A stretch of DNA of 10,791 bases from HO2-45-28 sp964412115 (GTDB lineage Bacteria; Patescibacteriota; Minisyncoccia; HO2-45-28): the NCBI GenBank assembly GCA_964412115.1, contig CAYPMM010000028.1, positions 1 through 10,791 on the forward strand. The letters run 5' to 3'. The notes under the pieces are model-generated. The model was not told the DNA's origin and did not search any database. It saw nothing but the letters and a program-made list of their open reading frames with translations. The position numbers and the translations under genes were made by a program. How positions within the stretch are numbered: the stretch's first letter is position 1; each line of letters starts with the position of its first letter. This document shows positions 1 to 7,015 of this stretch, in pieces.

Positions 1-445
1 AAATGTATATGTCCGGATTTGGCCGGACGTATACCACGTCAAGACGGCTGATTGAACAATCTCCGGGCGGGTTGGACTTGAACCCGGCGCAAATTTTTGA
101 AATTTTTGGCAAACCGTTAATCATAAATTCATCGGCTTTTTCTCCCTCTCCGTCATAGGCTCGGTCTAAATCCAAATCGGCAAAAAAAACATACGATTGC
201 GCGGGTATATTCGCGAAACTTAGGCCAAAAGACGGAAAAAGACCGGCTCCAAATTCACGGACAGCCAAGGCCGATGATTCCGCTTCCCTGAAAGAGGAAG
301 CGATTGCTTGGGCCGCGCGCGCAAGTTCAAGGCGCCTGGAAAATTCCGGAAAACGCGACAAAATTAAAGTTGAGATTACAAGCGAAATGCTTACGGTTAC
401 CGCAAGCTCCACAAGCGTAAATCCCGAGATGTATCCCTTTCCCAT
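1..445 (-). CDS. Type IV pseudopilin (partial, C-terminus beyond the left edge)
   Basis: An open frame read on the minus strand from the ATG at 445-443 stays open to the edge of the window (148 codons seen). It begins with a very short leader and a class III prepilin cleavage site: G8 before F9, then T-L-V-E-L, with the conserved glutamate at mature position 5 (E13). A hydrophobic helix of about 20 residues follows (roughly residues 9-29). The rest is a globular, pilin-like region with cysteines near the visible end (ICAGF and GDCSI). It is known for the family that PilD cleaves such leaders and that the helix anchors the protein in the membrane before assembly. Its position directly after pilD at the end of the pilus cluster suggests a minor or priming pilin. 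It differs from the two other pilins here: it lacks their RDARR block and has a GspH/FimT-like feel (AQAIASSFREAESSAL). Certain as a gene; exact subtype uncertain. Confidence 0.85.
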   Translation of the reverse strand, partial: MGKGYISGFTLVELAVTVSISLVISTLILSRFPEFSRRLELARAAQAIASSFREAESSALAVREFGAGLFPSFGLSFANIPAQSYVFFADLDLDRAYDGEGEKADEFMINGLPKISKICAGFKSNPPGDCSISRLDVVYVRPNPDIYI

Positions 446-451
446 CTTTTT

Positions 452-460
452 ATTATACCA
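452..460 (-). promoter_or_regulatory. Extended -10 promoter for the pseudopilin gene, predicted leaderless
   Basis: Minus-strand TGGTATAAT (460 to 452) is a perfect TATAAT hexamer with an extended TG element. The hexamer ends six bases before the ATG, so the expected start point is the A of the ATG itself (445). It overlaps the stop codon of pilD (455-453). No good -35 is seen at the usual spacing. Inferred from sequence only. Confidence 0.45.
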
Positions 461-1199
461 AAGACAGGTACCAGAATATAATTTCTTGACCCCACAGATA
501 CGCGACCAGTCCTCCGGCGGACAAAAAAGGCGCAAATGGAATCTGAATTCCCCTCCATCCATTACTCCTTTTAATCCCGTTAAAAACCGCCAAACCAACC
601 CCAAAAAAAGCTCCAAACCAAAAAGAAAGAAGCAAAGCCAGAAACGCCTCGGGCCATCCTAAAAATAGCCCCAGAGCAAAAGCAAGCTTGGCGTCTCCAA
701 ACCCCATCCAGCGGCCACGGGACATAAGCCACAAAGCGCCGAAAAATACAAACAAGCCGAAACCGGCGGCTAAATTTTTAATTAAATCAGGATTTCCAAT
801 TATCAAAAACAGTAGAGCAGCGGCGGTTGCCGGATAAACCAAGCTATTGGGTATAATTTTATGGCGAATATCGTAAACGGAAATTACCAGCAAAAGCCAG
901 AAAAACACAATGGACCAAACCCCGTTTGGTCCAAAATAAAGTAAGAAAAATAAAAGACCGGAGGCAAGCTCTACTAAAGGGTACTGAAGGGAAATTTTGC
1001 TTCCGCAGGTCCGGCACCTTCCGCCAAGAGCTAAAAAAGATAAAATCGGAACCAGTTCAAACCATCTTAAGGTCCGGCCGCAAAAAAAACACCGCGAGCC
1101 CCCAAAAATCAGGGACTCGCCGGTGTTAAGGCGCAAAACCATGACATTGGCAAAACTGCCGAAAATAAGGCCCAAAACAAAAACAATAATCTGTTCCAT
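453..1199 (-). CDS. pilD: Prepilin peptidase / N-methyltransferase PilD
   Basis: This bifunctional membrane enzyme removes the leader of prepilins and methylates the new N-terminus. The 248-residue protein has the expected two-part layout. The N-terminal part carries two CxxC pairs (C37/C40 and C62/C65), the zinc-binding feature of the methyltransferase region. The C-terminal aspartyl-protease part has the two catalytic aspartates: D110 in the VYDIRHKIIPN segment and D169 in the GFGD motif (166-169). About seven hydrophobic segments are visible. Length and motif order match the A24 peptidase family. Its substrates are presumably the pilins encoded on both sides (1274-1789 and 1-445) and at 4559-5002. 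It is separated from the upstream pilin by a terminator and probably has its own promoter at 1207-1215. There is no Shine-Dalgarno before the ATG. Identification is firm. Confidence 0.95.
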   Translation of the reverse strand: MEQIIVFVLGLIFGSFANVMVLRLNTGESLIFGGSRCFFCGRTLRWFELVPILSFLALGGRCRTCGSKISLQYPLVELASGLLFFLLYFGPNGVWSIVFFWLLLVISVYDIRHKIIPNSLVYPATAAALLFLIIGNPDLIKNLAAGFGLFVFFGALWLMSRGRWMGFGDAKLAFALGLFLGWPEAFLALLLSFWFGAFFGVGLAVFNGIKRSNGWRGIQIPFAPFLSAGGLVAYLWGQEIIFWYLSLV

Positions 1200-1206
1200 T
1201 ATTAAA

Positions 1207-1215
1207 ATTTTAACA
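1207..1215 (-). promoter_or_regulatory. Extended -10 promoter for pilD, predicted (near-)leaderless
   Basis: Minus-strand TGTTAAAAT (1215 to 1207) is an extended -10 element with a 5/6 match hexamer. It lies just after the terminator at 1218-1255 and just before the pilD ATG at 1199. The expected start point is about 1200, one base before the ATG. The same nine bases recur before the AbrB-like gene at 10130-10138. No clear -35. Confidence 0.4.
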
Positions 1216-1217
1216 CC

Positions 1218-1255
1218 AAAAAACTAAGAAATCCCCCATATTGGGGGATTTCTTA
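1218..1255 (-). terminator. Intrinsic terminator after the major pilin gene
   Basis: A perfect 13-bp inverted repeat (1225-1237 pairs with 1243-1255), with five G:C pairs next to a 5-base loop (1238-1242), is followed on the minus strand after one G by six Ts (1223-1218). It begins 18 bases after the pilin stop codon and ends 18 bases before the pilD ATG. On the plus strand no T-run follows, so it should act on minus-strand transcripts only. Confidence 0.9.
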
Positions 1256-1273
1256 AGTCAGTTATAAGGAATT

Positions 1274-1789
1274 TTACGGGGTAACGTCGTAGCAGAAACG
1301 GTCCGTCTGGTCACTGCAACCGTCTTCAACCGATGGGGTGCCCGATTCAGCGCCCTTAACTACGTCGCCATCAACATCGCGGTCGCTTTTGAGAGCCGGA
1401 TTTGTTCCCTCCTCAAGGTTTGCTCCCAGATGGTAATAAAGACAGGATACCGTCTGCGACTCAACACAGTCATTAGCCGCGCTGATGGTGGAAGACAGAT
1501 ACGCGTTATAGGGATACTCTATTTGTCCAACCGGGTCCGCGGGAGTTGCCGGGATAAAATCCGGCACCAGTTTAGACGTTAGGTCGGGATATGAACCCTT
1601 GGAATCAAAGTAAAGCTCCAAGGCAAGCTGTACCTGCTTGATGTCGGCTACTCTGCGCGCGTCGCGGGACTTCTTGCGGGCGCTGTTTAGGGAAGCGAGA
1701 ACGACCGAAGCCAAAACGCCTATTATGGCAATGACCACCAAAAGCTCAATTAGGGTAAAACCGGACTTTCTATTTAATTTATTAAGCAT
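1274..1789 (-). CDS. pilA: Type IV major pilin (probable)
   Basis: Pilin subunit of 171 residues. A ten-residue, lysine- and arginine-containing leader ends at G10. The mature protein starts F11-T-L-I-E15 (the +5 glutamate) and continues into a classic hydrophobic helix to about residue 33, then a basic RDARR segment and an amphipathic helix (KQVQLALELYFDSKGSYP). The C-terminal domain has four cysteines (C108, C116, C158, C166) that could form two disulfides, and an acidic loop D136-x-D138-x-D140-G-D142 that resembles a calcium-binding loop. It ends CYDVTP, an ending I associate with parcubacterial pilins. It sits between pilC and pilD but is bounded by its own promoter-like sequence and a strong terminator. 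That separate, presumably high expression is the main reason for calling it the major subunit. The start is fixed by the leader length; no Shine-Dalgarno is seen. Confidence 0.88.
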   Translation of the reverse strand: MLNKLNRKSGFTLIELLVVIAIIGVLASVVLASLNSARKKSRDARRVADIKQVQLALELYFDSKGSYPDLTSKLVPDFIPATPADPVGQIEYPYNAYLSSTISAANDCVESQTVSCLYYHLGANLEEGTNPALKSDRDVDGDVVKGAESGTPSVEDGCSDQTDRFCYDVTP

Positions 1790-1844
1790 TTTAAAAAATA
1801 GGAAATTAAAAAAACTTAATCGACCTTAAAATTTCGGTAACTTA

Positions 1845-1873
1845 ATTATAAATCCGCGCGGTCCCAAACGCAA
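1845..1873 (-). promoter_or_regulatory. Promoter for the major pilin gene
   Basis: On the minus strand, TTGCGT (1873-1868) and a perfect TATAAT (1850-1845) are separated by exactly 17 bases. The predicted start is about 1838, giving an untranslated leader of about 49 bases that is rich in T and A. It lies in the 103-base gap between pilC and this gene, the largest gap inside the cluster. Only three of six -35 bases match the consensus. Confidence 0.5.
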
Positions 1874-1892
1874 AGCGAGGGTGTGCATAAAG

Positions 1893-3101
1893 TTAAACCC
1901 CGGCCGATATGCTGTAAATGGGGACGAGAACCGCGGCCACTATCACCCCCACGCCCAAACCGAGAAAAAGAATAAGCGCCGGCTCAATTAAGCTAACCAT
2001 TCTCTCAAGGGTGTTGTTAACCTCGCGGGTATAAAAACGGGAAAGGGTGGATAAAATCTGGTTGAGCTTTCCGGTTTCTTCGCCTATTCTTATCATCTGC
2101 GAAACAAGCGGCGGAACGTCTTCATAACGCGCGAGCGCAGCTGAAATCGGCGACCCGCCTTTTACCGCGTCCCGGGCTTCTTTTATTATTTCCGAATATA
2201 TTTCATTGCCTATTACATCGGCCGAAATTTCAAGAGACCTGGCAACGCCAACCCCTCCGGAAAGCAGAGTCTGCAAGTTGTCGGCAAAGCGGGCAAGATA
2301 AATCTGGCGATAAAGGTCTTTTAAAATGGGGATGGAAAGCTGGAGTCTGGACATTGCTTTCCTGCCGGATGGAGTCAGGCGATAACGCCAGACGAAAATA
2401 ACGCCCAAAGCCAAAATAACCAGAAAGAAAACGCCGAATGTCCTTAAAAAGTCCGACAGGCCTATAATCGCTTTGGTGTAAAACGGAACATTTTGCTCAA
2501 GTTCAAGAATGATTGAGGACAGTTTCGGAACAACCACCACAAGCATAATGGTAATCACAATCAAAAAAGCGCTCAAAACGAAAGCGGGATAAATCAGGGC
2601 GTTGCGGGCTTTGGAAGCAAGGTCATAAGAGCGTTCCAGATAATCGGCCATGTAATTTAAAATTTCGTCCAGCTTCCCGGATTCTTCTCCGGAACGGACC
2701 ATTTGAACGTAAAAATTTGAAAAAGCGTCCGGATGCCGGCTTAAAGCCTGCGAAATCGGAAGTCCTCCTTGTATGTCATCGGCGATATCGGTTAGTTTCG
2801 CCTTGAAAGATTCGTTTGAAGTCTCGGTAATGAGTATTCTAAGCGCGTCAACCACCGGCACTTTGGCCGAAAAAAGCGTTGACAGCTGTCTTGAAAATAT
2901 AACGATATCGCGGTCTTTTATTTTCTCAAAATACGAAAGGAATTTTTTCCATTGTGGCGCGCGCTCTTCGGCAGATTCAAGCTTTACTATTATAAAACCC
3001 CTTCTTTGAAGAGAAGAAACTGCCAAGTCGTAGCTTGCGGCCTCAATTGTTCCGGTTTTTTCTCCCCCTTCTTCGGTCCGGGCTTGATAGTAAAAAAGCA
3101 T
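1893..3101 (-). CDS. pilC: Type IV pilus inner-membrane platform protein PilC
   Basis: This is the membrane platform on which the PilB and PilT motors act to insert or remove pilins. The 402-residue length is typical. Two T2SF-type repeats are visible, about residues 67-190 and 270-392, each with the family's recognisable pattern: FSRQLSTLFSAKVPVVDAL in the first and FADNLQTLLSGGVGVARSL in the second, and the matching pieces VRSGEESGKLDEIL and IRIGEETGKLNQIL. Hydrophobic segments lie near 172-193, 221-238 and 372-393, giving the usual three-pass topology. The first lines (YYQARTEEGGEKTGTIEA) match the common N-terminal cytoplasmic segment. It follows pilT by three bases, so the two are almost certainly co-transcribed. 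No Shine-Dalgarno motif is seen. Firm identification. Confidence 0.95.
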   Translation of the reverse strand: MLFYYQARTEEGGEKTGTIEAASYDLAVSSLQRRGFIIVKLESAEERAPQWKKFLSYFEKIKDRDIVIFSRQLSTLFSAKVPVVDALRILITETSNESFKAKLTDIADDIQGGLPISQALSRHPDAFSNFYVQMVRSGEESGKLDEILNYMADYLERSYDLASKARNALIYPAFVLSAFLIVITIMLVVVVPKLSSIILELEQNVPFYTKAIIGLSDFLRTFGVFFLVILALGVIFVWRYRLTPSGRKAMSRLQLSIPILKDLYRQIYLARFADNLQTLLSGGVGVARSLEISADVIGNEIYSEIIKEARDAVKGGSPISAALARYEDVPPLVSQMIRIGEETGKLNQILSTLSRFYTREVNNTLERMVSLIEPALILFLGLGVGVIVAAVLVPIYSISAGV

Positions 3102-3104
3102 GTT

Positions 3105-4172
3105 TTAACCCGTAAGATGCTCTAAACTTTTAACATTAAGCGAGTAGGCTCTGGCGGTTTCCATGGTAATCTCTCCTTTTTGCACCAAATGCATGAGCGA
3201 CTGGTTGAGACTGGACATTCCCGATTCGGAACTGGTTTCAATAAACAGGTCTATTTCGTGGATTTTATTTTCCCGTATCAAATTGCGGACCGGGGTGTTG
3301 GCGATAAGCAGTTCGTAGGCCGGAATTCTTCCGCCGGAAATCCTCGGCACAAGCCGTTGCGAAAAAACTCCAAGCAAAGTGCTGGCAAGCTGGGTGCGTA
3401 TCTGGCTTTGCTGGGCGGGAGAAAAGGTGTCAATAATCCGGTCAATTGTCTGGGAAGCGGAGTTGGTATGAAGCGAAGAAAATATCAGGTGTCCGGTTTC
3501 AGCGGCGGTCACCGCGGCGGAGATGGTTTCGGGGTCGCGCATCTCGCCTATCATGGCGACATTTACGTCTTCCCTGAACATTGCCCGCAAAGCTGAGGCG
3601 AAATCCGGCGTGTCCCGCCCTATTTCACGCTGGTCCAAAATTGACTGATCCTGGGTAAATAAATATTCTATCGGGTCTTCAATGGTGATTATGTGTTCCG
3701 CCCTTTCGCGGTTGATGATATTTATCATTGAAGCAAGCGTGGTTGATTTTCCGTGTCCGGTAGGTCCGACCACCAGAAAAAAACCCTGTTCACGCCGCGC
3801 GAATTCGGAAAGTATCGGCGGTAAATTAAGGTCTTCAAGTCCCTGTATTTCCACCGGAATCAGGCGGAATGCCGCCGAAACAAATCCGCGCTGGATGAAA
3901 ACATTGACCCGAAACCGCGCCTTGTCTTCGTAGGCGTAAGAAAAGTCAACGGTCTTGTCTTTCAAAAATTTTTCCTTTTCCTCCGGACTGAGTATTGAAA
4001 AAACCATTTCCTCTATGTCTTTGGACGTAAGAATGGGCTGTTTTACAAGCGCTATAAGTTCTCCCGAAATTCTTAAAGTCGGGTGGCGCCCGACGGAAAG
4101 ATGAAGATCGGAAGCTTTTTCTTTGGCGACAAGCGCGATTAATTCTTCAAATTGTTTATTTTGGTCGTTCAT
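3105..4172 (-). CDS. pilT: Type IV pilus retraction ATPase PilT
   Basis: Hexameric secretion-type ATPase that powers pilus retraction. Family signatures in the 355 residues: ASDLHLSVG near the N-terminus (20-28), Walker A GPTGHGKST (136-144), the Asp box IITIEDPIEY (161-170), a Walker B-like VAMIGE (205-210), the His box SSLHTNSA (232-239), and the PilT-specific C-terminal helix VRNLIRENKIHEI (295-307), equivalent to the AIRNLIRE motif needed for retraction. That last motif and the lack of the long PilB N-terminal domain separate it from assembly ATPases. Two small departures are visible: histidine in place of the usual serine in the P-loop (GHGKS), and VNVAMIGE where PDVVLVGE-like sequence is usual. 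It overlaps the response regulator by four bases (ATGA) and precedes pilC by three, so all three are probably translated from one message. Confidence 0.94.
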   Translation of the reverse strand: MNDQNKQFEELIALVAKEKASDLHLSVGRHPTLRISGELIALVKQPILTSKDIEEMVFSILSPEEKEKFLKDKTVDFSYAYEDKARFRVNVFIQRGFVSAAFRLIPVEIQGLEDLNLPPILSEFARREQGFFLVVGPTGHGKSTTLASMINIINRERAEHIITIEDPIEYLFTQDQSILDQREIGRDTPDFASALRAMFREDVNVAMIGEMRDPETISAAVTAAETGHLIFSSLHTNSASQTIDRIIDTFSPAQQSQIRTQLASTLLGVFSQRLVPRISGGRIPAYELLIANTPVRNLIRENKIHEIDLFIETSSESGMSSLNQSLMHLVQKGEITMETARAYSLNVKSLEHLTG

Positions 4173-4552
4173 GAACCCAAAATTTCTTTAACCTTGGATA
4201 CTATTTCGGACGGCGTGTGCCGGGCCTTAATCACATAATCTTTAGCGCCAAGCGCCAGCCCGCGTTCCACATCCTCTTTTTGGCCGAGGTTGGTCAAAAT
4301 AACCACCAAAGCGCCGGAAGCAAGGTGTTCCGAACGGATCTTTTTTAAAAACTCAAACCCATCCATGCCGGGCATAACCACGTCAAGGAGTATGATGTCG
4401 GGGTTAAGGCCGTTTTTAATTTTATCCAGCGCGTTTGAACCGGAATAAGCGACTTCAACGTCAAAACCCGACTCGCGGAACTTAACCGAATACATATCCA
4501 GCAAAAACTCGTCGTCATCGACTATAAAAACCTTTTTTTTGTCGTTTTCCAT
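4169..4552 (-). CDS. Stand-alone response regulator (REC domain only, CheY-like)
   Basis: A 127-residue protein made of one receiver domain and no output domain. The acidic pocket (D12, D13), the phospho-acceptor D57 in LLDVVMPGMDG, the switch threonine T87 (ILTNLG) and the lysine K109 (YVIKA) are all present, so it should be phosphorylatable. In other bacteria, single-domain regulators such as PilG and PilH act on the pilus motors downstream of a histidine kinase. Here it lies between a minor pilin (6 bases away) and pilT (overlapping by four bases), which suggests by inference that it controls retraction or extension. No histidine kinase is present in the window, so the phosphate donor must be encoded elsewhere. 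Function by fold is firm; the target is a guess from position. Confidence 0.9.
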   Translation of the reverse strand: MENDKKKVFIVDDDEFLLDMYSVKFRESGFDVEVAYSGSNALDKIKNGLNPDIILLDVVMPGMDGFEFLKKIRSEHLASGALVVILTNLGQKEDVERGLALGAKDYVIKARHTPSEIVSKVKEILGS

Positions 4553-4558
4553 AAAATA

Positions 4559-5002
4559 TTACGGCCTCACTTGCTGCCAGCCGGAGGATTTTCCGGGGAT
4601 CGTGTCGGTTTCTAAATTATAATGTAAAACATAGTCGGAGCCGTTTGAGGATTCGTAGCAGTAAACATGCGAATTCTGGGCCAAACAAGTTCCAGTCCCT
4701 CCGCCCAAGGGATCGGACGCCACCGCGTTTATGACATTGTCTCCCAAAAGCGCCTGCGACAAACAGTCGCTTGAGCCGGTAATCGCGCCCAAAACACAAA
4801 CCGGAAATTGACGGCGGTTAATATTGTAAAGGTCAAGCGCGTGCTGGAGCTGTTTGACGTCTTCCTCGCGCCTCGCGTCGCGCCCCCGCACTTTCGCGTC
4901 GCTAAAAAATACAAAAACCAAAGATAATATGAAAGAGGCCATGGCAATGACCACCAGAAGCTCTATAACCGTAAATCCGCGTTTGGTTAATTTATTATTC
5001 AT
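4559..5002 (-). CDS. Minor type IV pilin / pseudopilin
   Basis: A 147-residue pilin with a basic nine-residue leader (MNNKLTKRG), cleavage before F10, and the conserved glutamate E14 (mature position 5). The hydrophobic helix runs to about residue 33. A GRDARREEDVKQLQHALDLYN block follows that is nearly the same as in the pilin at 1274-1789 (RDARRVADIKQVQLALELYF), so the two are paralogues in their N-terminal halves. The C-terminal domains differ. This one has cysteines C69, C80, C106 and C115, and lacks the acidic DxDxDG loop and the CYDVTP ending. Its start shares one base with the stop of pilB (TAATG), so it is translated within the long operon and probably made at a lower level than the separately transcribed pilin. 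That is why it is called minor, which is an inference. Confidence 0.85.
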   Translation of the reverse strand: MNNKLTKRGFTVIELLVVIAMASFILSLVFVFFSDAKVRGRDARREEDVKQLQHALDLYNINRRQFPVCVLGAITGSSDCLSQALLGDNVINAVASDPLGGGTGTCLAQNSHVYCYESSNGSDYVLHYNLETDTIPGKSSGWQQVRP

Positions 5003-6711
5003 TATATTTGCGTCAGCTGCTCAAGGCCGATTTGCCCTTTTAAAACTTTTAATATGCCGTCCTCGCGCATGGTAATCATTCCTTGCCGCCTGCTTTCGCG
5101 TTCAAGCATTTCCGGGCTTGGATCGGTCAAAATGACCTTCTCCAGCTCTTTAGACGCGGTCAAAACTTCAAAAACCCCAGTCCGGCCCCTCGTTCCTTTG
5201 GGACAAGCCGGACCCGCCTCGGCTTCGTAAATTTCCTTCGGCATTTTTATGCCGCTTTTTGTCGGCTCGGGAACGTCTTTTAATTCCGCTTCAAGTTTTT
5301 CTTTTAAATTACCGTCAACTTTTATCGCCTTGCGGGAATCGGGGCAAAGAGTTTGCGCCAATCGCTGGGCAATGACCGCGACTACTGTCGGGGCTATAAG
5401 ATATCTGTCAACGCCCATATCAATAAGCCTGGGAATCGCGCCTACGGCGTTGTTGGTATGCAGGGTGGAAAGAACCAAATGTCCGGTGAGAGCCGCGTGT
5501 ATCGCGAGTCCCGCCGTCTCTTTATCGCGTATTTCCCCTACCAATATTATATCAGGGTCTTGGCGCAAAATGGAACGGAGACCGTTGGCAAAACTATATC
5601 CTATTTCCGGCCTGACCTGAGACTGGTTGACGCCGGTCATATTGTATTCCACCGGGTCTTCAAGACTTACCACGTTAAAACGGTCGTTGTTTACGGTTTG
5701 GAGCATGGCGTAAAGCGTGGTCGTTTTGCCGGAACCGGTGGGTCCGGTAAGAAGTATCAGACCGTGAGGCTGTTTGAGCGCGCGTTCAACTTCGTCAAAA
5801 TTCCTGCCTTCCAGTCCGACTTTTTTCAGGTCCAATATCGTGTTTTGAGGATCCAAAATCCTTATAGCCACTTTTTCCCCGAATGAGGTCGGCAAAGTTG
5901 AAACCCTAAAATCCATTTCGCGATTTTCCACTTTCGCCGAAAAACGCCCGTCTTGAGGCTGGCGCTTTTCGTCTAGTTTCATGTTGGTCATTATTTTAAG
6001 GCGCGAAACTATGGACTCGTGCATGCTTAAGGGCAGAAGGAGACTGGTATAAAGAACGCCGTCAACTCTGAATCTGACCCGCAATTTGTCTTTAGACGGC
6101 TCTATGTGAATGTCGGATGCCCGCCCTTCGGTGGCATGTTTGATTATGACCGCCACCATCTTTGTGACCGGAGCCTCTTCGACGAAGGTTCCTTCGCGCA
6201 TCATTTCGCGGGCGGTGGGAACAGGTTTTTCTTCCTGAAGCGCTAACTCAAACTCCGAAAGAACTTTAGTCACCTCGCCTCCGAGGCTTTTATATTCCTC
6301 AAGGATATCGCCCAAATCCTTGCTTGATATTACGTATATTTTAAACGGAGCGCCGGTTTTGGAAGAAATGAATTTAATCGCTTCTCTGGCCTCAATATTT
6401 GACGGGTCAACCATTCCGACGCCAAGCGCTCCGTCTTTCAGTTCAAGAGGCGCCAGTTCGTAGTGGCGGGCGGATTCCTCGGGAATGTATTTCAAAACGT
6501 CGAAGCTCACTTTTCGTCCGCCCAGCAAGTATGCCGGAACGCCGTAAGTTTCGCTTTTGGCGTTTAGTATCTGTTCTTCGGAAATTCCTTCACCCGACAG
6601 AAGCGACTCGGGGGAAGCGCCCGAAACGGATTCATTTTTTATTCTGGCGGCTTTGTCTTGAGCCAAAATTCCCGCCTCGGCCAAACGATCGATGAAGGAA
6701 ACGTCGGACAT
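5002..6711 (-). CDS. pilB: Type IV pilus assembly ATPase PilB
   Basis: Cytoplasmic hexameric ATPase that drives pilus extension (PilB/GspE family, 569 residues, normal length). An N-terminal GspE_N/MshEN-like domain covers about residues 1-150. The second domain contains ASDIHIEPS (198-206). The motor core has Walker A GPTGSGKTT (323-331), the Asp box VVSLEDPVEY (347-356), Walker B DIILVGE (387-393) and the His box STLHTN (415-420). Most family members have two CxxC pairs between the motor core and the C-terminal GR-x-G-[IV]-[FY]-E segment. Here only C456 (LCPDS) and C503 (ACPKGTRGR) remain, so the zinc site looks degraded. It follows the PilP-like gene by three bases and shares one base with the next gene. 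The long N-terminal domain and the lack of the retraction helix separate it from PilT. Confidence 0.95.
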   Translation of the reverse strand: MSDVSFIDRLAEAGILAQDKAARIKNESVSGASPESLLSGEGISEEQILNAKSETYGVPAYLLGGRKVSFDVLKYIPEESARHYELAPLELKDGALGVGMVDPSNIEAREAIKFISSKTGAPFKIYVISSKDLGDILEEYKSLGGEVTKVLSEFELALQEEKPVPTAREMMREGTFVEEAPVTKMVAVIIKHATEGRASDIHIEPSKDKLRVRFRVDGVLYTSLLLPLSMHESIVSRLKIMTNMKLDEKRQPQDGRFSAKVENREMDFRVSTLPTSFGEKVAIRILDPQNTILDLKKVGLEGRNFDEVERALKQPHGLILLTGPTGSGKTTTLYAMLQTVNNDRFNVVSLEDPVEYNMTGVNQSQVRPEIGYSFANGLRSILRQDPDIILVGEIRDKETAGLAIHAALTGHLVLSTLHTNNAVGAIPRLIDMGVDRYLIAPTVVAVIAQRLAQTLCPDSRKAIKVDGNLKEKLEAELKDVPEPTKSGIKMPKEIYEAEAGPACPKGTRGRTGVFEVLTASKELEKVILTDPSPEMLERESRRQGMITMREDGILKVLKGQIGLEQLTQI

Positions 6712-6714
6712 TAA

Positions 6715-7014
6715 TTATCTAAAGGGCAAGAAAGGGTTCGCCCGTCCTTTTGATTCGGGTAATAATATGTTCGGAGTAAAATCCTGCAGACTTTTATAAG
6801 CCGGGTTATCCAGAACGCTCAAATCGAATTTCAATTTTTCAAGAGATTCCAAAAGCTTGAGCAGGCTTTCGGACCCGACTGCGGGACCGGCCGATGACGC
6901 CCGGCTCACCACGGCCGGAGGCGAAGAAGTAAAAAAGCGGTACCAAATGAAAGCCGAGCCCAAAATGGCAACGACTATCAATATGAGCAGGATGGTGGAA
7001 CGCAGGTTGGTCAT
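6715..7014 (-). CDS. Small PilP-like pilus alignment protein
   Basis: A 99-residue protein with one N-terminal membrane segment (about residues 8-27), a Ser/Pro/Ala-rich linker (29-48), a short helical region (SESLLKLLESLEKLKFDL), and an ending with YKSLQDF and GRANPFLPF. The GRxNPF ending resembles the NPF-type segment of PilP and of other pilus alignment proteins, and its place directly after pilM, pilN and pilO is where pilP is normally found. It lacks the beta-rich domain that PilP uses to contact the secretin PilQ, and there is no PilQ here. I infer a single-membrane counterpart that binds PilN/PilO. Calling it PilP itself would go beyond what the sequence shows. It starts one base after the pilO stop codon. 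Confidence 0.7.
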   Translation of the reverse strand: MTNLRSTILLILIVVAILGSAFIWYRFFTSSPPAVVSRASSAGPAVGSESLLKLLESLEKLKFDLSVLDNPAYKSLQDFTPNILLPESKGRANPFLPFR

Positions 7015-7015
7015 A

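Noticed and set aside
387..662. A 91-codon plus-strand open frame across the pilD end and the pseudopilin start
   Set aside because: Lysine/proline-rich low-complexity product opposite two real genes.
1227..1254. The inverted repeat as a mobile-element end or an operator
   Set aside because: It is a single copy with a five-base loop followed directly by six Ts on the minus strand, which is fully explained by an intrinsic terminator.
3180..3596. A 138-codon open frame on the plus strand opposite pilT
   Set aside because: Antisense to the conserved C-terminal half of PilT, with no recognisable domain, promoter or start signal.
5353..5886. A 177-codon open frame on the plus strand opposite pilB
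   Set aside because: It lies entirely antisense to a fully conserved ATPase whose Walker and Asp boxes occupy the same bases. Its composition (R-, Y- and V-rich with no motif) fits a by-product of GC-rich codons.
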